Assembly (NCBI GenBank): GCA_913063155.1
Contig: CAJXYU010000002.1
Coordinates: forward strand, 496,001 to 560,000
Direction: 5' to 3'
Length of the DNA stretch: 64,000 nucleotides
Source of the DNA: an uncultured Desulfovibrio sp.
Lineage (GTDB): Bacteria; Desulfobacterota; Desulfovibrionia; Desulfovibrionales; Desulfovibrionaceae
Shown here: one piece after another, positions 46,541 to 56,535 of the stretch
Numbering within the stretch: the first letter of the stretch is position 1
Layout: the number at the start of each line of letters is the position of its first letter
The notes under the pieces: generated by a model
What the model was told of the DNA's origin: nothing
Seen by the model: the letters and a program-made list of their open reading frames with translations, nothing else
The model's database searches: none
Position numbers and translations under genes: made by a program

Positions 46541-48352
46541 TCAGCTGCCTTCGGCCTTGAGATCTTCCACCAACTGGGAAAGCACGTGGGCCTGGTCCGA
46601 CAGCCCCTGGACGTCCTGGGCCGAGCGGTTGACCCGATCCGTGTTTTCCCGGGCGATGGTGTTGATTTCATCCACGCTGCGGGTGATCTGCTCGGAAGCC
46701 GCGGATTGTTCCTCTGCCGCCGCGGCAATGGATTGCACCTGGGCGGCGGCCTCTTCGGCCATGCGCAGGATTTCCTGCAGTTTTTCGCCGGAAAGGCTGG
46801 AGATGTCCGTGGCCTTGTTGATGGCTTCGACGGCCTGGTCCATGCCGTCCACATTGAGCTGGGCCAGCTGTTGGATGCCCTGGATGTTTTCGCCCACCTC
46901 CTTGGTGGCTCCCATGGTCTTTTCGGCCAGTTTGCGCACCTCGTCGGCCACCACGGCGAAGCCCCGGCCGGCCTCTCCGGCGCGGGCGGCTTCGATGGCG
47001 GCGTTGAGGGCCAGGAGGTTGGTCTGGTCGGCAATGTCGTTGATGACGTTCATGACCGCGCCGATAGCCTCGGACTGTGTTCCGAGTTTGTGCATGTTCT
47101 CGCGCAGTTCCATGGTCAGTTGCTGCATGTTGGTCATGGCGTCCACGGTGTTGGTCACCAGTTCGGAGCCCTCCGTGGCCTTGACCCTGGACTGGTCGGA
47201 TTGCTCCGCGGCGTCGGCCGCGTTGCGGGCCACCTCCAGAACCGTGGCGTTCATTTCCTCCATGGCCGTGGCCGCCTCGTTGATGCGTTCCATTTGCACG
47301 TCCGTACCGTTGCGCATCTCCTGGCTCCGCTTGGCGAGGTCGCTGGTGGTTTCATTGATGTGGTTGACCACGCCTTCCAGGCGGCCCGCTGCAGTGAGCA
47401 TGCCCTCCCTGGTGGCCGTTTCGGCTTTGTGCATGGCTTCTTCGGCCTTTTGCAGGGCATCGCGGGCGGCTTCGGCCTGTTCATTGGCTTCGGCTTCCTT
47501 GCTTTCGATGCCCTTGATGTTTTCCTTGAGGGTCGAAACCATGGCGTTGAGGGAGCGCTGCATGAGCGAGATTTCGTCTTTGCCTTCGGGGTGGAGTTGG
47601 ACGTCCAGGTTGCCGCCGGCAACCTCCTCGGCCGCATCCGTGGTTTCGCGCAAGGGGCGGATGATGGTGGTGATGATGTAGATGCTCAGCGGCAGGACCA
47701 CGAGAAGCAGGAGAGCGCCGATGATGCCGGTCTGCAACATTGTCTGGCTGGACACGATGCCGTTGATGTGCGTGGAGATCTCGTGTTTCACCTCGTCGAT
47801 GTTGTCTATGTAGATACCGGTTCCTATCCAGTAGTTGGTGCCCGGGATGCCCTCGGAGTACCCCAGCTTGGGCTGATCCCCCTTGCCGGGTTTGGGAAAG
47901 ATGTATTGGACGAACCCGCCGCCTTCCCCGGCTCGCTCGCTCAGCTCCTTGACGTAAAAGACTCCGTTTTTGTCCTTGGCCCCCTTGAGATCCTTGCCCT
48001 CCAATTCGGTCTTGGTGGGCAGGGCTACCACGGTGGTTCCCGTGTATACAAAATAATATCCGGACTTGTCCTTTTCAAAGCGGATGTTTTTCACGGCTTT
48101 GCGGATTTCCGGAACCTTTTGTCCGTCCGGGATTTCGGCAAGCAGGTCTCCCAACGCGACGGCCATGGAGTGGGTGGCAACCTGAAGCTTGGCCTTTTCT
48201 TGCCTGAGCATGATCGTATGGGTTTCCCGCAGGGAATAGTCCCCGACCACATCCATGGTGTTCACCAACATGCCCACGGCCAAAATCATACAAACCAACA
48301 TGAGGCCGAGCAGTCCGATGATCCTCTGGCGGATAGTGAAACGTTTGAGCAC
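46541..48352 (-). CDS. Methyl-accepting chemotaxis protein, single-Cache type, copy B
   Basis: 603 residues, GTG start with GGAGGGG seven bases upstream. Same plan as copy A: helix, sCache_2 domain ([32 protein letters not shown]), helix, HAMP, coiled coil and tip. The conserved His of the HP motif in copy A is Leu here (VALP against VAHP), which may alter the ligand pocket. It has its own promoter and terminator, so the tandem receptors are transcribed separately. Confidence 0.93.
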   Translation of the reverse strand: MLKRFTIRQRIIGLLGLMLVCMILAVGMLVNTMDVVGDYSLRETHTIMLRQEKAKLQVATHSMAVALGDLLAEIPDGQKVPEIRKAVKNIRFEKDKSGYYFVYTGTTVVALPTKTELEGKDLKGAKDKNGVFYVKELSERAGEGGGFVQYIFPKPGKGDQPKLGYSEGIPGTNYWIGTGIYIDNIDEVKHEISTHINGIVSSQTMLQTGIIGALLLLVVLPLSIYIITTIIRPLRETTDAAEEVAGGNLDVQLHPEGKDEISLMQRSLNAMVSTLKENIKGIESKEAEANEQAEAARDALQKAEEAMHKAETATREGMLTAAGRLEGVVNHINETTSDLAKRSQEMRNGTDVQMERINEAATAMEEMNATVLEVARNAADAAEQSDQSRVKATEGSELVTNTVDAMTNMQQLTMELRENMHKLGTQSEAIGAVMNVINDIADQTNLLALNAAIEAARAGEAGRGFAVVADEVRKLAEKTMGATKEVGENIQGIQQLAQLNVDGMDQAVEAINKATDISSLSGEKLQEILRMAEEAAAQVQSIAAAAEEQSAASEQITRSVDEINTIARENTDRVNRSAQDVQGLSDQAHVLSQLVEDLKAEGS

Positions 48353-48377
48353 GCGGCTTCCCCTCCATATAAGGTTA

Positions 48378-48406
48378 AATATATGAAAATTGGTAACTTT
48401 TCACAA
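48378..48406 (-). promoter_or_regulatory. Sigma70-type promoter of chemoreceptor gene 46541-48352
   Basis: On the minus strand TTGTGA (48401-48406), a 17-base spacer and TATATT (48378-48383), close to the GTG at 48352, giving a very short leader. Confidence 0.6.
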
Positions 48407-48508
48407 TGCAATTAGCATGAATCATTATTGAATACCATGATTATGTGCCGCGGGCGGGCGTAGTTCGGCAGCGGAGAGCGGGGAAGGGGAGCCGAAAAGG
48501 CGGCAACC

Positions 48509-49948
48509 TTATTTCTGCAGGCCAGTCGCCAGTGCGCCCACTGTTTCCAGCCCGGCCCTGATGGGCTCGGACCACAGGCTGGTGCAGCTCAGGCGGATGT
48601 GGCTGCCGAACTTGTCCTGGGTGGAAAAGATGGCTCCGGGGGCGATGTTGATGCCGTTTTTCCTGGCCTCCAGGAAGAGATCCACGGAATCTACGTTGTT
48701 TGGAAGTTCCAGCCAGAGGACACCGCCGCCTTCCGGGTGGGTGACGCGGGTTCCCTTGGGAAAGTATTCGCCGATGTGGCGAAGCATGATGTCCATCTGG
48801 GTTTCGATGGTGCGACGTAGTTTCTTGAGCTGCCGCGGATACCGGCCCTGGCGCAGGTACTCGGCCACGGCCCGTTGCGTGGGCGTGGGCGTGCTGACGT
48901 TGGTGGTGTATTTGACCTCCATGGCCCGTTCCTTGAACCGGCCCGGCAACAACCAGCCGACCCTGTACCCCGGACACAGGGTTTTGGAGAAGGAGGAGCA
49001 GAGCAGCACCAGTCCCCTGGTGTCGTACTGTTTCATGGTGGTGGGGCGTTTGGGGCCGAAGTGCAGGGTGGTGGATACGTCGTCCTCGATGATGGGGATG
49101 TTCAGCCCGCCCAACATGTTCACTATTTTCCGCTTGGCGCTGTCCGGGGTGCAGCTTGAGTCCGGATTGTTGTAGTTGGGCGAAAAGATGCACGCCTTGA
49201 TGTCGAATTTTCGCAGGGCTGCGGCCAGGTCGGCCGGGTCCACGCCCCGGTCGATGTGCGACGGAATCTCCACCACGCGCAGGCCCAGGTTTTCCAGCAG
49301 ATGCAGAAAACAGTAGTAGGTGGGAGCCTGGATGAGCACGGTATCGCCCGGCCTGGTGGTGGTGCGCAGGGCGATGTACAGGGCCTCGAAGCATCCGACG
49401 GTGATGAGCATGTCGTCCGGGCTGACCACGCAACCGGCCTCCATGTGCAGCATGGCGATCTGTCTGCGCAGTTCAACGTTTCCGGGAATGATGTCGTATT
49501 CCAGGGCGTCTTCCGGGTGCTCGCGCATAACCTGGGTCATGATCCGGCTCATGTCCTTGACCGGCAGCAGGTCGGCAGTGGGTTCGAACACGTTCAGCGG
49601 CACCTGTTTTTTGTCGCCCACCGCCTCGAGCACGGTGCGGATCAGCCCGCTTCTGGTCACTGGACGGGCCTCTTTCGTTGTCTCGGACACTGATTCCGGG
49701 ATGGGCATGCGGGGCGCGCTGCGCCGTACGAAGAACCCGGACCGGGGCCGGGACTCGATGACGCCTTTGCCTTCCAACTCCACATAGGCCTGGTTCACCG
49801 TGCTGATGCTCACTCCCAGTTCCCGGCTCAATCCGCGCAATGAGGGCAATCTGTCCCCCATATTCAATACGCCGGAATCGATCATGGACAGCACCTGCTG
49901 CTCGACCGTCTGGTACCGGTATGCATCCTGTTCGAATCCTGTGGTCAT
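48509..49948 (-). CDS. MocR-type GntR regulator with aminotransferase domain
   Basis: 479 residues from the ATG at 49948 (GGGGA six bases upstream; a GTG four codons earlier has none). Winged-helix GntR domain at 1-75 (GDRLPSLRGLSRELGVSISTV), linker, then a fold-type I aminotransferase domain at about 110-470. The PLP lysine K322 lies in SSFSKTLCPGYRVGW, and N260/N261 and D289/D290 are in place. MocR proteins use PLP as a sensor, not for catalysis. Divergent from azlCD and probably its regulator. Confidence 0.92.
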   Translation of the reverse strand: MTTGFEQDAYRYQTVEQQVLSMIDSGVLNMGDRLPSLRGLSRELGVSISTVNQAYVELEGKGVIESRPRSGFFVRRSAPRMPIPESVSETTKEARPVTRSGLIRTVLEAVGDKKQVPLNVFEPTADLLPVKDMSRIMTQVMREHPEDALEYDIIPGNVELRRQIAMLHMEAGCVVSPDDMLITVGCFEALYIALRTTTRPGDTVLIQAPTYYCFLHLLENLGLRVVEIPSHIDRGVDPADLAAALRKFDIKACIFSPNYNNPDSSCTPDSAKRKIVNMLGGLNIPIIEDDVSTTLHFGPKRPTTMKQYDTRGLVLLCSSFSKTLCPGYRVGWLLPGRFKERAMEVKYTTNVSTPTPTQRAVAEYLRQGRYPRQLKKLRRTIETQMDIMLRHIGEYFPKGTRVTHPEGGGVLWLELPNNVDSVDLFLEARKNGINIAPGAIFSTQDKFGSHIRLSCTSLWSEPIRAGLETVGALATGLQK

Positions 49949-50027
49949 GTTGGTCCCCACAATTTGCGCTCGTGTCTCAGTGTCCGACGCTTATGCCTTT
50001 TAAGCGGCGTGCGCCGGGCCGAGCGTA

Positions 50028-50077
50028 ATCTGTAATGGTCGAAAAAAATAAAAACTGTATCTGTACTGGTGACAGAT
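50028..50077. promoter_or_regulatory. Direct repeats and inverted repeat between mocR-type gene and azlCD
   Basis: ATCTGTAATGGT (50028-50039) and ATCTGTACTGGT (50059-50070) are direct repeats 31 bases apart, three helical turns. The second also opens a perfect inverted repeat ATCTGT...ACAGAT (50059-50064/50072-50077). MocR regulators such as TauR and PdxR typically bind direct repeats, so this is the probable operator. Confidence 0.65.
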
Positions 50078-50137
50078 TTTTGTGTTCACTGCAACTCACA
50101 CTAGGGAGAATCTTCCGGTATGGCCGGGAGGCAATGA

Positions 50138-50857
50138 ATGGACTGGAGAGAAATGGAAAAAGTCATTGAAAGAAGACAAGGAGCTGTCTGGTTGGAAGCG
50201 GCAAGACAGTTCGCGCCGCTGGCCATGGGGTATATTCCCGTGGGGCTGGCCTACGGTGTGTTGGCCCAGAAATGCGGGCTCTCAGCCCTGAACACGGTAC
50301 TCATGTCCGTGTTCGTCTACGCCGGGTCCTCGCAGCTCATCGCAGTGGCCATGTTCGCGGCGGGCGCGTCACCCATGAGCGTGGTGGCGGCCACGTTCAT
50401 CGTCAACCTGCGGCACCTGCTCATGTCCGCGGCCCTGAGTCCTTTTATGAAGCAATGGAGACTGACCGAACTGGTCGCGTTTTCCTTTGAGATGACCGAC
50501 GAGACTTTTGCCGTGCACTCCACGCGTTTCAGCGGCGGAGACACGGACAAGCGGCTGACTTTCGCCATCAACCTGCTGGCCCATTCCGTCTGGGTGATGG
50601 CCTCCTGGGCCGGCGCGCTGGCAGGCAGCGGCATACCTGCGGTGGAGCCGTTGGGCATGGATTTCGTTCTGCCGGCAATGTTCATCGCCCTGTTGAGCAT
50701 GCAGGCCAAGAACGGTCTGCACTGGCTGGTGGCCGGTTTCTCCGGTCTGGTGTCCGTGGCCTTGCTGCAGGCCGGGTTTGATCAGTGGAGCGTCATTGTG
50801 GCCACGGTTCTCGGAGCAACCTTTGGCGCGGGAGTGCAGTCATGGAACAACAAGTAG
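50138..50857 (+). CDS. azlC: AzlC-family branched-chain amino-acid exporter, large subunit
   Basis: 239 residues, about six helices. PLAMGYIPVGLAYGVLAQKCGLS and FVYAGSSQLIAVAMFAAGAS are the AzlC signature. With AzlD it exports branched-chain or other amino acids across the inner membrane. GGAGG precedes the ATG. The last 16 bases overlap azlD. Confidence 0.92.
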   Translation: MDWREMEKVIERRQGAVWLEAARQFAPLAMGYIPVGLAYGVLAQKCGLSALNTVLMSVFVYAGSSQLIAVAMFAAGASPMSVVAATFIVNLRHLLMSAALSPFMKQWRLTELVAFSFEMTDETFAVHSTRFSGGDTDKRLTFAINLLAHSVWVMASWAGALAGSGIPAVEPLGMDFVLPAMFIALLSMQAKNGLHWLVAGFSGLVSVALLQAGFDQWSVIVATVLGATFGAGVQSWNNK

Positions 50858-51168
50858 TGTTTTTCGTCATCATGGGCATGTGTCTGGTGACCTATATCCC
50901 GCGCGTCGCTCCCATGCTGGTGTTGGCCTCGCGCAGCATGCCCGAGCCCGTGGTACGCTGGTTGTCCTTTGTGCCCACTGCCGTGCTTTCGGCCATGCTG
51001 CTGCCGAGCATCGTGGCGCCCGGCAACCAGCTCGCCCTGACCTCGGACAACCTGTTTCTCTGGGCCGGTGTGCCCGCCTTTGTGCTGGCGGTCACCACCC
51101 GGAGCTTTTTCGGAACCATCGCGCTGGGCATGGCCATAGTGGCGGGAGCGCGGTACTTTTTCATGTAA
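50842..51168 (+). CDS. azlD: AzlD-family amino-acid exporter, small subunit
   Basis: 108 residues from the ATG at 50842 (GGGAG seven bases upstream), overlapping the end of azlC. Four hydrophobic segments with VTYIPRVAPMLVL and WLSFVPTAVLSAMLLPSIV, typical of AzlD. Obligate partner of AzlC. Confidence 0.92.
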   Translation: MEQQVVFFVIMGMCLVTYIPRVAPMLVLASRSMPEPVVRWLSFVPTAVLSAMLLPSIVAPGNQLALTSDNLFLWAGVPAFVLAVTTRSFFGTIALGMAIVAGARYFFM

Positions 51169-51485
51169 ACGGCTTACCGCAGGCAGGTTCAAACAGTCAG
51201 GCTTTCCTCTCCTCAACAAAACGGAAGGCGCGTCCGAAAACCTGGCGGAAGGCGGACGCAACCGGTCTGCAACCATATCCCCCTGGCGGCCCTCACCGCC
51301 AGGGGGTATGTTTTTAGAAGGCCTTCAAGGAGCGCATATGAAGCCTGTCGCCTGCCGTAGTTGGCGTTTTCCGGGCTTTGGAATGGGCCTTGCCAAGGAC
51401 AAATGCTTGACCTCCTCTCTCCAGATGATACATCGTGCTGGCGCGGTTGGTTCGGCCGTGCAGATCATTTTGAGGAGGCGTTTTA
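51169..51485. other. Intergenic region azlD / acyl-CoA ligase
   Basis: No gene. Contains the azlCD terminator (51279-51315) and a possible weak promoter for the ligase: TTGACC (51407-51412), 16 bases, TACATC (51429-51434). Confidence 0.45.
51279..51315 (+). terminator. Terminator of azlCD
   Basis: CCCCCTGGCGG (51279-51289) with its perfect complement at 51296-51306, then TATGTTTTT. Confidence 0.85.
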
Positions 51486-53207
51486 GTGAGCACCCTGGAA
51501 ACCCCGACCCTGAAGGCCGCGCTTGAGAGGAGCGTCGAGCTGTATTCCGAGCGTCCGGCCTTGAGCTTTGTGGATGGCGAGCAGACTACCTATGCAGGTT
51601 TCCACAAACTGGTGAAGGACGTTTCCCTGCTGTTGCAGGACAGAGGCGTCTTGCCCGGCGACCGCGTGGCCATCATCGGCGAGAACATGCCCAACTGGGG
51701 TGTGGCCTATTTCGCCATCACCGGCATGGGGGCCATTGCCGTGCCCATTTTGCAGGAGTTTCACGAGACCTCCGTGCATCATATCCTGCGCCACAGCGAG
51801 TCCGTGGCCGTATTCGCCTCCAACCGCTTCATGCACAAGGTGGATGAGATCGACACAGAGGACCTGCACACCACGGTGGTGCTGGACGATTTCACCGTTC
51901 TGGGGCACAAGGACGACCTGAAACAGACCTTCAAGGAAGCCATGGCTCAGGCCCGCAGCCGTTACGAGCAGGTCAAGGAGCGGGTCATGAAGATGATGAA
52001 CAAGTCCACATCCGGCGATATTGCCCCGGACGACACGGCCGTCATCCTCTATACCTCGGGCACCACCGGGCATTCCAAGGGCGTCATCCTGACCCATCGC
52101 AACGTGATTTTCGACGCCGAGTCCACGGCTAATATCGTCAACGTCACCGCCGAGGACCGTTTGCTTTCCGTGCTGCCCCTGGCCCATACCTACGAATGCA
52201 CCCTGGGCCTGGTCATTCCGGTGCTGCGCGGTGCATCGGTTTTCTACCTGCCGAAGCCACCCACGCCGAGGACGCTGCTTCCGGCCATGGAAAAGGTGAA
52301 GCCCACCTACCTGCTCATCGTGCCGCTGATCATCGAAAAGATTTACAAGAACCGCATTCTGCCCAAGCTGGCCGGGTCCGGCATCGGCCGCAATCTCATG
52401 AAGATAAGCGCCGCCAAGAAGAAGCTGCAGCAGGTTGCCGGCAAGAAGCTCATGGAGGCTTTTGGCGGCAACATCAAATGCATCCCCATCGGGGGCGCAT
52501 TCCTCGCGCCCGAGGTGGAGCTTTTCCTGCGCAATGCCGACATTCCGTATGCGATCGGATACGGTATGACCGAGACCGCCCCTCTGGTGTCCGGTTCCAT
52601 GCCGGGGGAAACCAAGTTCCGTGCCGCCGGGTACCCCATCCCCGGTGTGGATGTGAAGATCGACGATCCTGATCCGGAAACGGGCGAGGGCGAGATTCTG
52701 GTCAAGGGGCCCAACGTCATGCAGGGCTATTACAAGGCCCCCAAGATTACCGAGGAGGTCTTCACCGACGACGGCTATCTTCGGACCGGTGACCTGGGCT
52801 ATGTGGATGAGGACGGCTACATTTTTCTGCGCGGCAGGCTCAAGAACGTCATCATTGGTCCCAGCGGGGAGAACATCTATCCCGAGGAGATCGAGGCTGT
52901 CCTCTCCGAGTGCGATTATGTGCTGGAATGCTTGGTGTACAAGCAGGAGGGCAAGATCGTGGCTCGTGTCCACCTGGACTACGAAGGCATCGACGAGAAG
53001 TTCAACACCCGCAAGATGACGGAGTCCAAGACTCGCGCCAAAGTTGACCAGATCTTCGAGGACATAAGAAAGAAGGTCAATGCCAAGGTGTCGACGTTTG
53101 CCAGGTTGGCGAAGCTCATCGAGCAGGTTGAGCCGTTTGAGAAGACGCCTACGCACAAGATCAAGCGGTTCCTCTACGTCGACGAGGAAGAGAACAGGGT
53201 TCGATAA
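51486..53207 (+). CDS. AMP-dependent acyl-CoA synthetase (long-chain fatty-acid-CoA ligase type)
   Basis: 573 residues, GTG start with GAGGAGG upstream. ANL-superfamily motifs: ATP P-loop YTSGTTGHSKG at 189-199, YGMTE near 360, YLRTGDLG and the hinge/lysine region GRLKNVIIGPSGENIYPEEIE. It activates a fatty acid to acyl-CoA through acyl-AMP in the cytosol. Insertions around residues 145-180 and the C-terminal helical part resemble FadD15/FAA-like long-chain ligases. No beta-oxidation genes adjoin it. Confidence 0.9.
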   Translation: MSTLETPTLKAALERSVELYSERPALSFVDGEQTTYAGFHKLVKDVSLLLQDRGVLPGDRVAIIGENMPNWGVAYFAITGMGAIAVPILQEFHETSVHHILRHSESVAVFASNRFMHKVDEIDTEDLHTTVVLDDFTVLGHKDDLKQTFKEAMAQARSRYEQVKERVMKMMNKSTSGDIAPDDTAVILYTSGTTGHSKGVILTHRNVIFDAESTANIVNVTAEDRLLSVLPLAHTYECTLGLVIPVLRGASVFYLPKPPTPRTLLPAMEKVKPTYLLIVPLIIEKIYKNRILPKLAGSGIGRNLMKISAAKKKLQQVAGKKLMEAFGGNIKCIPIGGAFLAPEVELFLRNADIPYAIGYGMTETAPLVSGSMPGETKFRAAGYPIPGVDVKIDDPDPETGEGEILVKGPNVMQGYYKAPKITEEVFTDDGYLRTGDLGYVDEDGYIFLRGRLKNVIIGPSGENIYPEEIEAVLSECDYVLECLVYKQEGKIVARVHLDYEGIDEKFNTRKMTESKTRAKVDQIFEDIRKKVNAKVSTFARLAKLIEQVEPFEKTPTHKIKRFLYVDEEENRVR

Positions 53208-53252
53208 GGAGACGACTGTTCGTATTCTCCGCTCTCAATAATATCAAAGACC

Positions 53253-53292
53253 AAAAAAAAGCCCGCAGGAGATGATCCGGCGGGCTTTTTTT
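53253..53292. terminator. Bidirectional terminator, acyl-CoA ligase / cyclophilin
   Basis: AAAAAAGCCCGC (53255-53266) and GCGGGCTTTTTT (53280-53291), with A and T runs on both sides. Confidence 0.9.
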
Positions 53293-53304
53293 GAATGTCT
53301 CGGT

Positions 53305-53862
<558 letters not shown>

Positions 53863-53985
53863 TATAATTCCTCGATTTTTGTTTTGGAAAGCCCGCTTCT
53901 CATAACCGTCAAAAGGGCGAGAGGCAAGTTTGGGCCGTGGTCTGTTGAAGAGTGCATCACTGCCCTCTTTCTTGCAAATTGTCTT

Positions 53986-55239
53986 TTATTTTTGTTTGCG
54001 GCTCACGTCGATGCGCGCGCTGGGACCGGCCTCGGCCACCTTGTGCAGCAGCTCCATCTGGCGGGGCAGGGTCTTGCTCAGGCAATAGCGGTCCAGGATG
54101 GTTTGGCGCGCCCTGGTGCGGAGCGGGGCGAGCTTGTCCTTATCCCTGAGGGCGGCGACGACGTCCTCGGCGATCTTGTCCGGGGAGGCGAAGTCCGTGA
54201 GCAGGCCGTTGTGTCCGTGCTCCAAGGCTTCTTTTACCGGGGGCGTGTCCGAACCCACGATGAGGCAGCCGCATGCCATGGCCTCCAGGAAGGACCAGGA
54301 GAGCACGAACGGCCAGGTCAGATAGAGGTGAACGCTTGATGCCTGGAGCACCTGTTTGTAGAGACCGTAAGGCAGCGGGCCGGTGAAGTGCACCCGGTTT
54401 TCGTCCACTTTTACCTGTGTGGTCAGGAGTTCCTTGTAGGTTTGGCCGTCCGGCAGCTTTTGGCTGTAGCAGACTCGGTCCTCGCCTACGATGAGTACAT
54501 GGCATCCTGGACGTTCACCGAGGATTTGGGGCAGGGCCTGGTAGAATTGGGGGAATCCCCGATAGGGTTCCAGCCCCCGGGAGCAGTAGGTCAGCAGTTC
54601 CGAGGCCCCGCTCAGGTCAACTCCCGGTATGTCAGGCAATTTCTGCTTCTGAGCCGGAGCAAAATACTGCGTGTTGATGCCGTCATGGATCTGGGCGATC
54701 TTGTGCTGGAACTCCGGTGGGAATTGGCTTTTCTGCCATCGCGTGGGGCTTATGCCCCCGGCGCAGGAGACCAGGTCGTGCAGGATTGCGGAGTTGCGCA
54801 TGCGGATCATGGCCCTTTCCGATTCCTGACGTTTGCGGCCGTCAAAGGTTATTTCGGGCCCATCCGCGTTGTAAAACCATTCGTAGTAGGCCAGGAACGG
54901 CGTATGTGGAAATATGTCGCGCAGGAACATGGTTTGCCCCCAGCCGGAATGGCCGACCAGGATGTCGGGAACAAAGCCTTTGGTTTTGAGCTCCCTGCAA
55001 ACGGAAAGCAGGCCGGAACCATAGCGGACAGCATCGTCAAAGCCGCGTATCAGGGGGTGGGGGGAGCCGTTGTGGGCCGGACTCTGGGAAAAGACGACCT
55101 TTTTTACGCCCTGGATGTCCCATTCAGGCCGGGGGTTGGTGGTCGCGAAGATGACTTCGTTTTCAGGCTTCCTGCCCAGGTGTTCGGCCATATGCCGGAA
55201 TTGTGCCGGGAAATTCTTGTGTGTGAAGAGTACGCGCAT
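53986..55239 (-). CDS. Glycosyltransferase, GT4-like
   Basis: 417 residues. GT-B fold with an N-terminal domain that opens MRVLFTHKNFPAQFRHMA and a C-terminal donor domain. In the donor domain, LSWSFLEAMACGCLIVGSDTPPVKEALEHGHNGLL is the GT4 EX7E region with Glu in FLEA and KEAL. Transfers a sugar from an NDP-sugar to an unknown acceptor. Last gene of the response-regulator/CPBP unit; its ATG lies three bases after the CPBP stop. Confidence 0.87.
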   Translation of the reverse strand: MRVLFTHKNFPAQFRHMAEHLGRKPENEVIFATTNPRPEWDIQGVKKVVFSQSPAHNGSPHPLIRGFDDAVRYGSGLLSVCRELKTKGFVPDILVGHSGWGQTMFLRDIFPHTPFLAYYEWFYNADGPEITFDGRKRQESERAMIRMRNSAILHDLVSCAGGISPTRWQKSQFPPEFQHKIAQIHDGINTQYFAPAQKQKLPDIPGVDLSGASELLTYCSRGLEPYRGFPQFYQALPQILGERPGCHVLIVGEDRVCYSQKLPDGQTYKELLTTQVKVDENRVHFTGPLPYGLYKQVLQASSVHLYLTWPFVLSWSFLEAMACGCLIVGSDTPPVKEALEHGHNGLLTDFASPDKIAEDVVAALRDKDKLAPLRTRARQTILDRYCLSKTLPRQMELLHKVAEAGPSARIDVSRKQK

Positions 55240-55242
55240 GAA

Positions 55243-55896
55243 TCAACTCGATGGTCCGGAGTAAAAGAATCTGCCGAGTCCGATGGTGAACACGATGCAT
55301 CCGTACAGGGCGTGTTCCGTGGCGACGGCCGCCAGGGAACGGTTTTTCGCATAGTTGCGGACAAATATCCAGCCCGCTATGGTGGAAAGGGCCACGGCCA
55401 GGATGTTGAGATAAATGATGTGAAGGAAGCCGAAGGTCAGGACGCTGGCCAGCATGGTTCTGTCGCCGAAAAGCGGACCGTAGCGTCTGAGAATGAAGGT
55501 CCGGTAAATGAATTCCTGGGGCAGGGCCGAGAGAAGCGGGTAGAGGGCCATGACCCCCAACCAGAGGAAGGGCCGCTGCCTGGGAAAGCCGAACAGCCAG
55601 TCCGGGAAAAAGAAGTAGGTCAGCGCGAAAGCGCCTGTTCCCACCAGGGTGCTCCTTACAAGGATGGCCGTCGCAACACGGCGGAATCCTGAGAAGTTCA
55701 TTTCTCTGCCGAGGTGGATGCCGCCGTTGTGGCGCAAGGTCAATAGGCAATACAGGGCGACCCCGGTTATGACCGGGAGTTTGGGGATACGCAGAAGGTC
55801 CGCCGCATAGACGGAAGGCAGCACGAGGAAGAGTGTGAAGAACTCGGCCGCCAGCACCGGAAGGGTTGGGCCCTTTTGCTCCTCGTCCCGCTTCAT
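55243..55896 (-). CDS. CPBP-family (CAAX/Abi-like) intramembrane protease
   Basis: 217 residues, about seven helices. CPBP motifs: QEFIYR (127-132, in place of the usual EExxxR), FGFLH (155-159) and H195 in EHALYG. The first Glu of motif 1 is replaced by Gln, a variant that also occurs elsewhere in the family, so activity is uncertain. Bacterial members have roles in maturation or immunity-like functions. Sits between a receiver-only response regulator and a glycosyltransferase in one operon. Confidence 0.82.
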   Translation of the reverse strand: MKRDEEQKGPTLPVLAAEFFTLFLVLPSVYAADLLRIPKLPVITGVALYCLLTLRHNGGIHLGREMNFSGFRRVATAILVRSTLVGTGAFALTYFFFPDWLFGFPRQRPFLWLGVMALYPLLSALPQEFIYRTFILRRYGPLFGDRTMLASVLTFGFLHIIYLNILAVALSTIAGWIFVRNYAKNRSLAAVATEHALYGCIVFTIGLGRFFYSGPSS

Positions 55897-55908
55897 GTCG
55901 GTTTCCGG

Positions 55909-56304
55909 CTATTCAGGATTCTTCTTTTTGCTTTTTTTCGTTGGGATGCAGCGGCGTATGTATTCCTGGAGCTCTTTGCGGTCCAGAGGTTTGGCCAGGA
56001 AGAGGGTGGCCCCGAGTTCCAGCAGGTTGGATATTTCGCTGATTCCCACCACTGCGGACATGATCACTATGGGCAGTTCCATGAACTGCTGGTCTCCGCG
56101 TAGGGTCTGAATCAGCTGGCGACCGTCCATTTCCGGCATCATGATGTCCGTGAGCAGCATGGAAAAATCGTTGCCGGCCATGAGCGCTTCGTAGGCGTGC
56201 TTGCCATGGGGGCTGACAAAAGCGGTATGCCCCATTTCCTCCACTATCTTGACTGCGAGCTTCTGAGATATCCTGTCGTCTTCTGCTATGAGAACCTTGG
56301 CCAT
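55909..56304 (-). CDS. Single-domain response regulator (receiver only)
   Basis: 131 residues from the ATG at 56304 (GGAGG upstream; an open frame continues further without a ribosome site). Complete receiver: acidic pair near E8-D10, phosphoacceptor D53 in LLTDIMMPEMDG, S83 and K105 in LFLAKPLD. No output domain, so it acts through protein contacts, as CheY-like proteins do. The basic tail KKSKKKN is unusual. First gene of the operon; 12 bases separate it from the CPBP gene. Confidence 0.9.
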   Translation of the reverse strand: MAKVLIAEDDRISQKLAVKIVEEMGHTAFVSPHGKHAYEALMAGNDFSMLLTDIMMPEMDGRQLIQTLRGDQQFMELPIVIMSAVVGISEISNLLELGATLFLAKPLDRKELQEYIRRCIPTKKSKKKNPE

Positions 56305-56504
56305 TGTTCCTCCGTCCCTTCCGTGGGTACGAGTCTCCGTGCGATGTCGCTCGAGAGGGCGTCTGTGATCAAGTATGGTGGAAAGTAGCATTGTGGGCCG
56401 GAATGGTAAAGTGGAGTGGATTAGAATATTGTGAAAATAAGAGAAATTCGCATCCGAATGCCGATAATTACCCTGTGTTTTGGAAATGGCGGCCAATGCG
56501 GCTG

Positions 56505-56527
56505 AAAGGCCTCCGCAGGGAGGCCTT
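56505..56527 (-). terminator. Terminator of the small gene 56536-56778
   Basis: AAGGCCTCC (56506-56514) and GGAGGCCTT (56519-56527) with a GCAG loop, eight bases beyond the stop; only a short pyrimidine tail. Confidence 0.65.
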
Positions 56528-56535
56528 GTCCTGGT

